A stretch of 64,000 nt of DNA. Origin: Aquatica leii. Lineage: Eukaryota > Arthropoda > Insecta > Coleoptera > Lampyridae. Both the position numbers and the translations under genes were made by a program. The notes below the pieces were generated by a model. That model saw only the letters and a program-made list of their open reading frames with translations, was not told where the DNA came from and made no database searches. Of this stretch, positions 11,210 through 23,324 are shown one piece after another. Position 1 is the first letter of the stretch. The number at the start of each line of letters is the position of its first letter. Where the stretch lies: NCBI GenBank assembly GCA_035610365.1, contig CM069433.1, forward strand, positions 186,504,760-186,568,759, in the 5' to 3' direction.

Positions 11210-14160
11210 GAAGGTTAACGGTTGGTTTTACACTTAGTCAGTTGCTGCAATCGAAGTTGACTTCTCAGCGTAGCGTTAGTGGAGTTTACAGATGAACGGA
11301 GTATTTTGGTAATTGAAGGAACTCTCATACGTGGAGGAAGCAATCCGTAGGAGAAGACGTTTATAGAAATTGGAACAATTTCGTCGGTAATGGTGGCTTG
11401 AACATATGTAATTTTGTATTCAGACATCTCCCAAAGCTAGAGTTTTGTTGTTAGCAAGTGCTATACAGCAGTATCTAAATAGCATTTTTTGTACAATATT
11501 TTTGATGGACCTTTTTTCGGTGGTTAACGTTGCTTTAAGTTTGTGTGTGAAGGTTTGTCTTGTTTTCTCTGTTTGTCCATTTGTAGCTGGGAGCCCTGCT
11601 GTTGGAAATAATTGTTTTATGCTATTGTACTGACAAAACTAACAAAATTCTTGTGATTTAAAAATGGCCGCGTTGTCTGTAACTAAATGAAGTCGTAACC
11701 CGTAGGTTGTGTAGATATTCGTAAAAGCTCTAATGATTGGTGTTTCTGCAAATGTAACCATTTTTACCCATTTGGTTAAAGCACCAATCACAATGAGAAA
11801 TTATTTTCCTTTGATCGGTCCGTCAAAATCAGCATGTAATCAAATCTATGGCTTGCTTGGTATTTCTCATTGATGTGTTGGTACTTGATGAGGGTCTTTC
11901 TGATTCTGTATGCATGCCGGACAGGCGCGAGCGATGGTTTCTATGTCTTGATCTATATTCTTCTAATAGCAAGTTGATGTAGCAACTGTTTTCATTTTTA
12001 CTATGCCAACATGTGTGTCATCTAGTTCTTCTAATATTAGTTGCTGTAATGAAGTTCGAATAACTACTCTGGCTCCTCGAACTATAATACCTTGATGGAT
12101 TGAATATTCAGAGTGATTATGATTTGCTTTAGTTGACAAAAATACTCTGCATCTGCAAATTTAGATCCTTTTCTGTTTCTCTTCGAACTCGTTCACTTGT
12201 GATTATTAATGAAGTTGAGATTTGTTAACTGCAAATGTTTTATCGATTTCATCATCGTTTGAATGTAGTACTGGTGGCCTTGATAAATAATCCACATTTT
12301 GATGTTGTTCGCTGGGTCTATATTGAATTTTGTACTAAAACTGACGTAGAAACAGTGCATATCTTGTAAGACGTAAAGCACTAATTGTAAGTAGTTGCTG
12401 ATATGGATTGAAAATCGACTGGATGGGTTTATTATCAGTAATTAAAGTAAATTCTGCTTAATGTAGATACTGGAAAAAAAATTTACAGGCCAATAAATTG
12501 TTGTCACTTCTTTGTCGAGGTGACTATAATTTTTTTCTGCTGCTGTAAGTGTTCTTGAAATGTATACTACTGGTTTGTTTTGTTCATTAATATTGTGTGC
12601 TACAATGGTTCCTTGACTGTAATGACTGGCATCTGTTTCTACTACGACCCGCAACTGTTTCTAGAATGGGATTAAAATTCGCTTGATGCATAATTCTTCC
12701 TTAATATTGTTGAATGCATCTTCACACTGATGTGTCCATTAAAATTTCATATCGATAGCCGCATGAACTAAGCTGGATGCGGTCTTAAATCCAAAAAATA
12801 ATCGTTTAGCCAGGTAGGTACCCCTATGCGTGCTGATAGCTGCAGTTTTTGAGCTTTCTTGATCAACTTTAAGGTAGATATGCTTTTTCAATATCAAAAA
12901 CACAAAATATGTTACCCATTTTCTTCTTTGTATATAATTCCTGTATCGTAGATATAAGACAATAAGCATCTTCTAATTAGGGGTTGACGGTCGTTCTATA
13001 ATCGGCACATATTCGAACTCCTTGGTCGGCTTTTGGCACAATCACCATGGACGAAATTCGATTTCCTGAAAAATTTTTGGTTTTTGTAATTTATCGAGCT
13101 AGGCGTTAACCTTTGGAATTAATGCTAATGGGACCGGTCGAGGTTTAACGTAAATAGATTTAAGATAACATAACTTTAAAGAAGCATATATATATATATG
13201 GTATTTTTTCAACTTTTCCATCGAATACTTTGGAAAATTTATTGGTGATTGAATTTATGTCGATATTAGTTGATACCATGTAGTTATCCATTTTATTTAC
13301 GTTGTCGAGGTTAACAATTAGTATTGAAATCCACACACGTCCAACAATGAGAGATAGATTTTCAGGTACTGCATACAACGTTTCTATTGATTATTGATTA
13401 TTGTATGTTAGTGGATCTTGCACAGTACTCTCTAAAATAATTATACTTTTATTATATGTGCGAAAACCTACATTTGGAAAAGGTTGAATCGGTAAACTTA
13501 TCTGCAATTTCTTGTAATAGTTTTTAGACATTATAGTTACTGGACTTTCCGAATCTACTTCAAATTTTTGATTGCGATTATTGAGTTTTAGATTGATTGT
13601 AATTTTTTTAGATAGTTTTTTATTTGTTTTCGTTGATAAGTCTATAAAGTGTATTGAATTTATTGAATGATCTCCTTCACAATCACTAATATTTTGTACA
13701 GTATGCTGTTTTTGCTGAAGTAAAGTGGATATGCACACCTTTGAAATGTGTCCTTTCTTTTTACACCTTGAACAACGTAATTTAAATTTTATGCTGCACT
13801 CGGCGGTTGCGTGATTGTTATTGCCACATGCCACGGCCACGTGATCGTTTATTGCTGTTGCTTCGATGTCGTAATTTCGACTGTCTGCTACCGGAATGAC
13901 TTAATCTAGTGCGATTATATCTGGTAACTTAACGCTTTTTTTAATTCAATTTTTTTATACACATTAGCAAATTCCTTAGAGTAATCCTCTAGTTTTTATT
14001 TCCGCGCTGTTTCCATACTTCTAACGTTTTTTCTAATGTTGTCGATGGTTCCGTTTGTAGAAATTTTTCCTCTGATGTATGCATCTTTTATACTCGAATA
14101 AATTGTGCTTGAAATATTGTTTGAATTTGAAACAAAAAGGCGTCACATACCCCATTAAAA
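11210..14160 (-). mobile_element. Decayed Ty3/gypsy element (gag to integrase)
   Basis: Reading downwards on the minus strand there is a gag tail, then a zinc knuckle CSRCKKKGHISKVC and a protease-like VDSESPVTIMS, where the DTG is mutated (13840-13391). RT blocks follow: ICADYR (about 13000) and THRGTYLAKRLFFGFKTASS (12830-12770). The YxDD region is missing. RNase H (VVVETDASHYSQGTI, LDKEV) is at 12654-12442, the integrase zinc region with ARACPACI at about 11930, and core motifs HADFDGP, LVTDNAAIF and NGQTEK around 11850-11570. Stops and frameshifts are everywhere. It is a different gypsy lineage from the macrodomain family: the RT blocks differ and no accessory ORF is seen. LTRs were not identified. 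Confidence 0.85.
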
Positions 14161-14689
14161 AATTTACAGACATCACTTATTTTCCTATTTAATTTTTTGT
14201 AGAAAAAAGGGTGATGACCATAGATAAATCACAATTTTTAGAAATTTTTGTTGAACATTATATTACAACGTGTTTACTTTATGCTTAACGTGGTGAAAAC
14301 GACTATCTAGGTTTTCCGACAAGAATCGATAGTTATGAAACCAAATGCAAAGTTGCCAACTGAAATTGATATGAAATATACGCAATATACAAAGTGACTA
14401 ACCAGAAAATTAATAACGTTACAAGTCATTATCATATAGTTCAAGGCAGTAACCCAAATTATTTCTTAATTGCCATAAACTGACACAAGTTTAATTTTTT
14501 TGGTGTTTAGTAAAAGCAATAAAAATGTACCTTCAAATTTAAAAAAAAATCAAAGTAATCACTACATTACTAGTACACAACGAAAACTGGTATCTAAATA
14601 ATAAATTCTAAACATTGTTATGAGATGATGTTTTATCATATATCGTTGCTTTAACTAAACCGACTCTTTAGAATGCACTTTACCAACAG

Positions 14690-16510
14690 CTTTTTAAAAG
14701 TTTGAACAGACCCCTTCGCCAACCGATTTGACTAGTATTACACGGAAAGTTTTACGAGATCTATAAGATACTTTTGCCATCTTAATTCAAATAAACTTAA
14801 GTGAATACGTTTCCACGGCATTTTTGATTCTAGCCAAGAACGACGCACGCTATTTATTCACTAGAAGTACGTTTTTGTAAGCAACTGGTGCGGTCAATAC
14901 CATAATATCATTGATGAAGATTCGTTAAAACCAAAGTTCTTAAGGACTCGGGAATAATGACACGTTTCTTTAATAATTTGTCAGTGTGAAACGAGCAGTG
15001 CTTACAAGTAAATAAAATTGGAAAATATTGATTAAAGTTGAATACAACATTTTATTGCTCGAATAGAGACTAGGAGGCCCTCAAAATCTCTTAAAAATAA
15101 TTTTACGTACATGTTGACAAGTGCGCAAAAACTGTCAAAGACGGTTTACAATAGCGAAAAATTAAAATTTATGCAAATTGTCTCGCTGACTCTTAATTGC
15201 AAGTAAGTAAAATGCACGCAAAAACGTAGTTTGTTGTTCCATTCGGGAACACAGATTTGCCCATTGGCTATGCCTCACTTTGAAGATGATATCACAACGT
15301 TCGAGGACCTCTAATTTGTTAGTGACTTCAGTTTGAAGCGCATAAAAACAGCACATGCTAAACGGAATTTTCTTGCTAAAAACTAATGTTAACAAAAAAT
15401 GTATCTATCGGCAGCTCATTATTGACTTTACTCCTCTGCTATTTAAAAATTCTGTGCCTCTTCTACCAATATGTGGTTTTGAAAATAGATATATAATATT
15501 CAGCCAATTCAATACCAGGACGGCTAAAGAGTTAAAAGAAATTTTGATTAATAACAACTCTCTAGCCTATATCTATGGGCTGTTACTAATTGACCAATAA
15601 ATCGATTTAATGTTATGTTTGTCAAGAACTAACGATCCAAGGTTGATGAACAATGACAAACTCCCACAGTCTACAAAAAACTCGATGTCATAGGTGTTTA
15701 TATGTAAAGTAACTAACTGTTATGGAATCTGAAACAAAATCAGACGTAGCATTACAAACGACATTAATAAATAAAATGCCAGTTTTCTTGCAGAATTGCG
15801 CTGTCGGACTTTCGCCTCCGCAAATGAAACACTATTTTTTACAGGACATTTTTTATTGATGTTTTATAAATATTTGGTGTACACTCTAAAAACGATCTCT
15901 TTGAGTGTTGTACCATAACGAACGCTTTTCTGATGACGCGTTCCCGATTTGCTGTCACACGTTGCCAACTGTAATGTCAGGATGTTGAGCTCTTTATGAT
16001 GATATCCATGTCGAGAATGATCTTACAAGCTAAATCGAGTAATAGCGTTTCATCCTCCGATAACAATCTTTTAATCATAGATTCATTTTAAAGACCGCAA
16101 ACTAGTTTGTCTAATAAACTGCCAAACTTGCATTTACTTGACAAACTTTTGGTAGACAATATAAAATCGCACAGAGACTCTCTAGCTTGTTGATTCCAAC
16201 GAAAAAACTTGTACCGTTCAGAACTGTTGCAGGTACTTGTAGGAAATTTGTTTTTTAAACATTTAATACACTTTTCAAATGAGGCACTTTTTACCTCGTT
16301 TGGATTTAACGACTTTGCGTAACAATTTATATTTCTCTGTACTGTTGATACATAGGTACCGGACGATTCTTTGTTTCAAAGATGATTTTAGGTTCTTCGG
16401 AATTTTTTTCACTGGCAGCTATGACGTCAACGACTGTTTCCCTAGTTTCCATAATGCCATAAAGTCACTCTACTACATGACGCTTTAGATGAAAGATTAC
16501 TCAACATTGT
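14690..16510 (-). mobile_element. Second decayed Ty3/gypsy element (gag, RT and integrase pieces)
   Basis: On the minus strand a gag-like segment reads ERYKFFRWNQQ, KCKFGSLLDKLVCGL and KRLLSE between about 16250 and 16020, the usual gag pattern of insect gypsy elements. An RT N-terminal piece with YALQTEVTNKLEVLERCDII and RHSQWAN lies at 15395-15162. An integrase zinc-region piece reads RVIIPESLRTLVLTNLHQ at about 14960-14900. Large parts of pol are lost. It lies head-to-tail with the relic at 11210-14160 and may belong to a related lineage. Confidence 0.72.
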
Positions 16511-16807
16511 TCAACCGAACTATCACTAACTACCTGTCCTAGTAGCTATCTATATACAGAAGGTTTTATAACAGTTGATAAAGATTATTATATAAAATAC
16601 CAGGTACATAAGCACTACTACCTTTTCAATAAAATCTTTTTATTTTGCATCTATGTATACTTGATCATTTCTTTTAAGAGAACATTTCTATTAAGCAGAC
16701 AAAAAACAAGTCACCGTCGCGTCAGTAAGAAGAAAGTTTGACGTCTACAAAAAAAACTGTAACAAATTTTAATAGTATGAGATAAATTTAAATAAGTGCG
16801 TATTACA
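16511..16807. other. No gene seen
   Basis: AT-rich spacer between the gypsy relic and an inverted-repeat arm. Confidence 0.5.
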
Positions 16808-16957
16808 ACTACTGCGTATTGTAGAGATCAAAATAAGTTGATTGGACTCTATTTACGTATATACCAAAATGTACCGTTTGTCCGTGAGATTAGTTCAAAG
16901 CCTACTTAAAAAATCTCATTTTTCTATGCTGTTCAGAAATGTGTATAACAAATTTAA
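16808..16957 (+). repeat. Left arm of a widely spaced inverted repeat
   Basis: About 150 bp matches the reverse complement of 23174-23324 with small differences, including the shared core AAAATGTACCGTTTGTCCGT. Weaker similarity continues inward for some tens of bases. The arms bracket 6.2 kb containing a Penelope-like and a CACTA-like element. They could be ends of an older transposon or two inverted copies of a short repeat. Confidence 0.75.
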
Positions 16958-17352
16958 TTAAACTTGGCAAAAGTGCATTTTCGAAAATATTCCTAGTATT
17001 CAAAAAAACAAAATAATTATAATAGGGTTAAAACCGCTTTCAATCCCTTGTATTTTTTTTTAATTTTTTTCTTAGGAGGGGTAATAAGGCTTTAAGACTT
17101 TTTAACGGGAGGTTTATTCATCATCTTCATTTTTTGACTATTGTAAAAACTCCGTGTTTTGCATGGTTTCGAAGGAAAAAAATGTTCCTCAAACACTGAT
17201 AACCGATATACTTAGTACAAGTTTAATAAAATTGTAGTACAAATTTGGTTAGTGGTAGATAAAAAGTAAAAACTTTTTTTACAAGTGTTTAATGTGACCA
17301 GCACTTTCATTAATGCAGAGGCCAATTTGACGTAAAAAATTGAAATGCATCC

Positions 17353-19300
17353 TTGTTAAAACATCGTCGTTTTCTCGTAGTGCCTTTAGAAACAGAACAG
17401 GAATCCGTGCTATCTAAGGGTTTGAATTTTGCGGTTGCTCCCAAACGTATTCCTAAAGAAGATATTTTATGTGCTGTCGAGTCTTCTATAAGACATCTTC
17501 CTTGCTACATCTCAGATCCCATTCGTATTAGCACCGGCAAAATCCTTGAATCATCTAAAATTCCTAAATTCAACATTTCTAAGCCGGAAAAGTTAGCTCT
17601 AAAAAGTCTTCGCAAGTACCCTGATATTATTGTTTTTCCAGCCGACAAAGGCAACGCTACTGTCGTTTTGAACCATATTAATTATGTTGCGAAAATCCAT
17701 TCTATTTTGTCTAAAGAAATGTACGCTCTTCTAACTCGTAATCACACTTCGAGGATTGAACGTGAGGTCAGCCAAATCATCAAATTTTCCAATCTATCTA
17801 CTGAAACTAAACCTCGACTTACCCTTTCAGATTCTAAACCACCTCGTCTGTACGGACTTTCCAAAATTCACAAACAAGGTATTCCCTTTTGACCTATCGT
17901 CAGAGCTATCTAATCTCTTACCTACAAGCTAGCTAAGTTCTTGTCCAACATTCTTTGCGAGTTTACAGGTAAAACCTCTTCTCACATTCTCAACTCTCAG
18001 CATTTGATTCGTCTACCAACTATAAAACTTGAACCTCAAGATCTTCTTATGAGTTTTGATGTCACTTCACTTTTTACTAAAGTTTCTATTAAGGATTCGC
18101 TTATTATCATCGAACAGATTATATCTCAACATGGGAAGGACTTGAGTGTGAGTACTTTTACTGATAAGTATCTATCCTCTACTTACTTCCAATTTGAAAA
18201 CAAGTTTTACGAACAAGTTTCTGGTGCTGCTATAGGTTCTCCTCTATCACCTGTTGTAGCTAACATTCCTTTGAAACGGTTGCTTTGGAATCATCAATAT
18301 TAAAACCGAAAGTTTGGTTTAGCTATGTTGAGGACAAGTTTATTGTTTGGTATCATGGTCATCTCGAATTGTCTAAGTTTCTTGATCATCGTAATAATCA
18401 ACACTTAGATATCAAATTTACTATGAAAATCGAAAGTAAAGGTTTTCTCCCATTTCTTGACGTTCTTGTTACTCGTAACCCGACGGACTTCTGGGTCATT
18501 CTGTTTATTGCAAACCCACCCATACGGACAGATACCTTCATGCTTCGTCTCATCATTATCCTGCACAGAAACGTTTTGTTATTGCATCTTTAGTTCATCT
18601 AGCTTTTTCTATTTGCCAACCTGAGAATCTAGACTCGGAACTCCGTCATCTTACTAGAACCTTAGTGAACAATGGCTATATGAAGCGAGATATTCACAGA
18701 GTTATTAATCGTCGTCTACATCTACGTACTCGATTACTTAAGAACATTTCTACTCCAGAATCCATTCCGAAATTGGCTTTTTTACCCTACATTCAGAAGA
18801 TTACAGATCTAATAGGAAAACTTCTTTGTAAGAATGCTATCAAAACCATATTCAACTCGACAGGCAAAAATCACTCAGATTCTTCCTTCCCCCAAGGACA
18901 AATTTCCTACATTTTCATCTCAAGGTGTATACCAAATTCCTTGTTCATGTGGTTTGGTCTACATTGGTGAAACAAGTCGTTCCGTCATTACTAGCATTTC
19001 AAAACATGATCGTTGTATAAGGAAAAGGCATATTTCTAAGTCTGCGGTTACTGAACATACTTTTACTACAGGTAAACCCTTAGAGAGCACCGATTCTTGT
19101 TCTAAAGTGAGGGCCAAACTAGATAAATTGACAATCGTCTTTAAGGAGTTAGTAGTAGTAGTACAAGTCACAAGATAAATTTTGATGACGTTTCGGTGAT
19201 TGCCAAATCTCTATTCTTTTTTAACAGGAAATTCCGAGAGAAAGAGAAAAATCATCAAACACACCAATAACTTCAATCGTGATCAAGGTTTCGAGCTATC
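17353..19300 (+). mobile_element. Penelope-like element 1 (RT plus GIY-YIG), decayed
   Basis: Frames at 17353-17892, 17941-18303, 18285-18593, 18665-18970 and 18834-19178 together make one Penelope-type protein. RT blocks include DIIVFPADKGNATVV, LYGLSKIHKQGIP, LMSFDVTSLFTKV and GSPLSPVVANI. The catalytic box reads YVED where YVDD is expected. The C-terminal GIY-YIG endonuclease is seen as GVYQIPCSCGLVYIGETSR (about 18925-18980). A tail, IAKSLFFFNRKFREKEKNH, extends to about 19260. Frameshifts and stops separate all parts. The N-terminus upstream of 17353 and terminal repeats are not recognised. A second element of this class lies at 43775-46233. Confidence 0.92.
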
Positions 19301-20703
19301 CCTGTAACGTGCACATTTTTTCGATTGATTTCTTCTGATTTTAATTAACATTTTTGTGTTCACTGTTTATATAAATTCTTTTGCGCAATGCATTTGACGC
19401 ACAGCACATGCGTTATGAGTTCTTCTTCTTAAGTCATACACCATCTTGGGTACGGTTGTCAACGCGTGAGGACGTGTTCGTCCTGCACAGCGTGCAGAAA
19501 ATGTCCACATGTTAAATTTGTACGGTGGAATTCTGCGTTTGTTGTACGTAATAATATCTGCTTTCGTCCTTTTATTTACGCCTTCGTTTTTTTAAAGAAA
19601 CCCGTAATCTAAAAGGGTTTCTTTCTTCTTTCTTTTTTCTTTTTTACTGTACGTACGAACTAGAAGTTTTTTCGATATACGACTACGCTTTCTGATTTAT
19701 TCGATGCTTTTCGATTTGTGTACGTATGATTTTGTTTATGGTTACGAAAATTTGATTTGGATACGTACGCCTTCTTACGATTTTGAGGTTTGAAATGCGA
19801 TATGAAGATATGGTTTACGCAGCACGTTTGTTGTTAGTCACAACGTCGCTTTTACGAAGAATTTCCGTTATGAATTATGATTTTCATGTGTGAAAATCGA
19901 TAATTATTCATGGTTACGTCTGATGGAATTTGATTTGGATGTTTCGAATGAAAATTATCATACGATACGTTTGTTTACGATGTTCTGGTTAATGGATCTG
20001 TACGGATATTAGATCAAATCAGAATAAATACGGAAAATATGGAAGTTTAAATTTGCATTTCAAGAATTTTGTAATGTTGCATGAATCAGATGAGAAACGC
20101 GTAATTCAATTAAGTCACGTGATGACCACGCCCAATGCGCTGAAGTTACGAACAGCAACAAATGGTAACCTTCAATAACACGTATGTAAATAACTATTCG
20201 TTTTAAGATTTGTTTGTTCGTTTTTTTGGTTTCAATATTTAACCATTTTAATATAAAAAATATTGTGACGTCAAATTAGAATTGTAAATATTAGTGCACA
20301 ATTAGAATACCCAGACCCTGGTTATAATTTGAATAAGGCTCATTGCTCTAATATATTATTTGTGTGTTGTTTATACGTTAATAAAACCATAAGAGCTAGT
20401 ACGGTGCATTAACTTATTATTATTTAAATTTATTCGTTATATAAATTTAGAAGTTACAAAATGGCACCGATAAAATGTCATTCGTTATATCCCCTTTTTG
20501 GTTCCCGGTCGTTAGTCCTTTATCGAAATGGTTCACTAGTTAATTACCTAACTCTGTAGTGGTTCTTTGTTAGATTTCGGTTTGCTTTTTCAAGTTTATC
20601 GTTTTTTTTCTTACCTTTTCAGAGTTCAAAATATAGCTTGGTTTACAAGTTTATTACCTAATTTTTGAAAAAGTTTCTCTTTAAAAAAAGCCTTAGAGCC
20701 GAA
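19301..20703. other. Intergenic DNA rich in TACG words
   Basis: No coding sequence recognised. Between about 19640 and 20010 the words TACG and GTACG recur unusually often (for example GTACGTACGAAC, ATACGTACGCC, ATACGATACG). It may be a decayed 3' region of the neighbouring element or an unrelated repeat. Confidence 0.5.
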
Positions 20704-20706
20704 TTA

Positions 20707-23068
20707 CACTAGTCTGCAAAAAATATTTTTTATCGAGCCTGACACTATTCCGGGCGATTCTTATGTAAAATGACGTCCTGAATCCAAATATGTCTTCCGT
20801 TTTCTTCCATCACCCACCATTTTCGAGGGAGCTCTAAATCTCTAATTTTACCACTTTTCAATAAATTAATTATAATTTATTTATTGAACGATAATAATAA
20901 TTATAATAATTAATACGATAATAAATATATGGACATGAATTTAATTTAAATGGGAAAAAGAACTATTTTAGCTATAAACAGTAATAAATAAGAAGATATT
21001 CATCGTTACTTGGTGCTTGCTTTCCTTTTATACCCTGAGGTACAGCTCTCTCGTTTCAAAAACCAGCAGTACTCCGCCAACATGCTTGCATTCCACTTCC
21101 CTGAAAATCTCTTCTCCAGCTTAGCGATGTCTTGATGGAACCGTTCCCCGTGTTCATCCGAGACTGCTCCTAAATTTTCAGGGAAAGAGTCCAGATGCGA
21201 GTGAAGGAAGTGAACTTTAAGAGCAGTTCCTCGACGTGAGCAACATAATCTTCACTTTTGTGGTTACCCAGGAAGTTCTTACAAACGTTTTGAAATGCAA
21301 GCCAAGCTCATTTTCTTTTCGATTTAGGTGTTCAATAAACGTCGAATCTTGGAAGAGTTGTCTAATCTGGGGACCATCAAAAACGCCTTCTTTGATTTTA
21401 GCTTTGCTAAGACGAAGAAATTTAATTTTCAAAAATTGAAATGCGCCACCTGTCTTGTCCACTGCTTTCACAAACTGCTTGATCAATCCAAGTTTGATGT
21501 GTAAAGGTGGTAAGTAAATATTTTCCTTTGGAACCAAAGGATTGTAGGCGACATTTTTCAGACCAGGAATAAGATTTTTTTTAGAGGCCAGTCCCGTACG
21601 ATGTAATGTTTATCTCGGGCTCGGCCATCCCATTCACAAAGGAAGCAGCAATATTTTGTGAATCCTGATTGCAGGCTCGTGAGTAGAGCAACAACTTTTA
21701 AGTCAGGGCAAAGTTTCCACTTATAATCATGATAACTAATTTTATCAAGGATTCTGAAGATGTTTTCGTACGTTTCCTTCATATCAGCAGAGTATGCAAC
21801 TGGAACTGATGGGAAGTCATTCCCATTTGCCAACAGGACAACTTTTAAGCTTGTTTTTGATGAGTCTATCTATTTTTACTGCTTTTTCTAAGATATTCCA
21901 CTGTTGAAATCGAGATCCTAGGAGCTTAGTCTTCGGTAACTGCAAATCCCTGACAAGATCATTTAATTCCGATTGAGAGCGGAAGTGAGGTTGCCGAGAA
22001 ATTAAATCTGCAGAATACTCTTCATCATCATTGAACGTATCATTCGAAGCCCCAGGTTGTGGCTCAGAGTTTTTTAAATGAATTTCCGGCTCTAGAGTAT
22101 AAGTGTTTGGGGGCTCTGGGATTGGCAATGTATCGTTATGAGGAACAGGTCTTAGAGCTGACGGAATATTGGGATACTGAATTGTATGCTTACTTTTGCT
22201 GGAAAATCCGACGATGGAAGTCATACAAAAGTAACAATCTGTAAGATGACAGCGAGGTTCACGCTAAACCATGGGCACAGCAAATGGCATTGATTTACGG
22301 GTACCTTTGAGCAATTTGGTCAAACTACTGTAACAAGTCGTACAGCAAACTGATGGAGCCCAAGTCTTGTCCTGGTCGCCAACTTGACAATCAAAGTACA
22401 ATTTATAAACTGTTTTAACAAGCGGACCAAGGGGTTTTCGTTGCGCTTTTAAAGTTAATTCCCCGCAGACATAGCAGAAGCTATCGAGATGATTTTTACA
22501 CTCGCGTGGCATAATTAAACAGTAATTCAACGCCCGACATTAACCACAAATCACACTTAGTCACTTGAAAAAATCCGGAGTAAAAGTGGTTTTACTGTTT
22601 TACACAAATGAACAAAAATGAACACAAAATCCAGCACGTTTAAAACGTCGACAAGTTAATTCTGCAACAGCTATAGATGTACTGATCAAAGCAGTTAAGC
22701 AAACAATGTAATATACTATAATGAGAAGAGTAATGCAAGTTTAAGCCTGTCAAAAATTCCTGTTCAAACCTGCATGTGGTATTAAGATCGCCAGCGTCGT
22801 GCAGTGAATCTTCCTAACTGTTTATTGATATTTTTTTAATGTTCTTATATATTTGTATTTTATTGTTGTTTCTATATACATTTTATAGCAAAACTTTTGC
22901 CATATACTTTGGTATAAATTTTATTACCTGCTTTGGCATGTTTAACAACTATAAGTTAAAATTCCCAAAATAGGTGGGTGATGGGTAAAAACGGAGCTCA
23001 TTTTTGGATTCATTTTACATAAGAATCGTCAAGAATGGTATCAAGGCCGATTTTCATGCAGACCAGTG
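20707..23068 (-). mobile_element. DNA transposon with CACTR termini (CACTA/CMC-like), about 2.36 kb
   Basis: The left end reads CACTAGTCTGCA and the inverted right end CACTGGTCTGCA. About 100 bp of imperfect terminal inverted repeat follow, sharing GCGATTCTTATGTAAAATGA-like and CCATCACCCACC-like blocks. The element is flanked by TTA on both sides (20704-20706 and 23069-23071). CACTA-type termini with a 3-bp duplication are typical of the CMC group (CACTA, Mirage, Chapaev). It encloses one decayed, intronless gene on the minus strand, described separately. Family assignment rests on termini and duplication length, not on recognised catalytic motifs. Confidence 0.7.
21020..22530 (-). pseudogene. 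Uncharacterised transposon protein of an arthropod multicopy family, decayed
   Basis: One coding sequence runs from MPRECKNHLDSFCYVCGE (just inside 22530; CxxC pairs suggest a zinc-binding N-terminus) through CYFCMTSIVGFSSK, NIPSALRPVPH, CCFLCEWDGRARD, IYLPPLHIKLGL and AKIKEGVFDGPQIRQL to the end motif HSHLDSFPENLGAVSDEHGE, then AEYCWFLKRE near 21030. I recall this block order from repeated uncharacterised proteins of insects and Hydra; the function is not known to me. Breaks: a TAG at about 22265 where Trp is expected, and frameshifts near 21840, 21580 (in an A-run) and 21240. No introns. It fills the TIR-bounded unit 20707-23068, so it is probably that element's transposase. Confidence 0.75.
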
Positions 23069-23173
23069 TTACCATTCATAAATAAATTATTTAAAAAAAA
23101 ATTAAAGGGTGTGATTTTTCTTTATTAATGAAAGTAGAGTAATCTTTTAAAATGCAGTATTGTGACATTTCCT

Positions 23174-23324
23174 TAAATTTGTTTTACGCATTTCTAAACA
23201 GCGTAGAAAAAATGTGATTTTTTAAGTAGACTTTGAACCCTTCTCACGGACAAACGGTACATTTTGCGATAGATATAAATAAGGTCCAATCGACTTCTTT
23301 TGACCTCTACAATACGTGGTAGCT
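23174..23324 (-). repeat. Right arm of the widely spaced inverted repeat
   Basis: Reverse-complement partner of 16808-16957. It lies about 105 bp outside the right TIR of the CACTA-like element. Confidence 0.75.

Noticed and set aside
13183-13199. Short ATAT microsatellite
   Set aside because: Too short to annotate as a repeat of interest; lies inside decayed gypsy pol.
13160-13378. Separate gene with start codon at 13378
   Set aside because: It is the linker and RT N-terminus (FSKVFDGKVEKIP) of the surrounding decayed gypsy pol.
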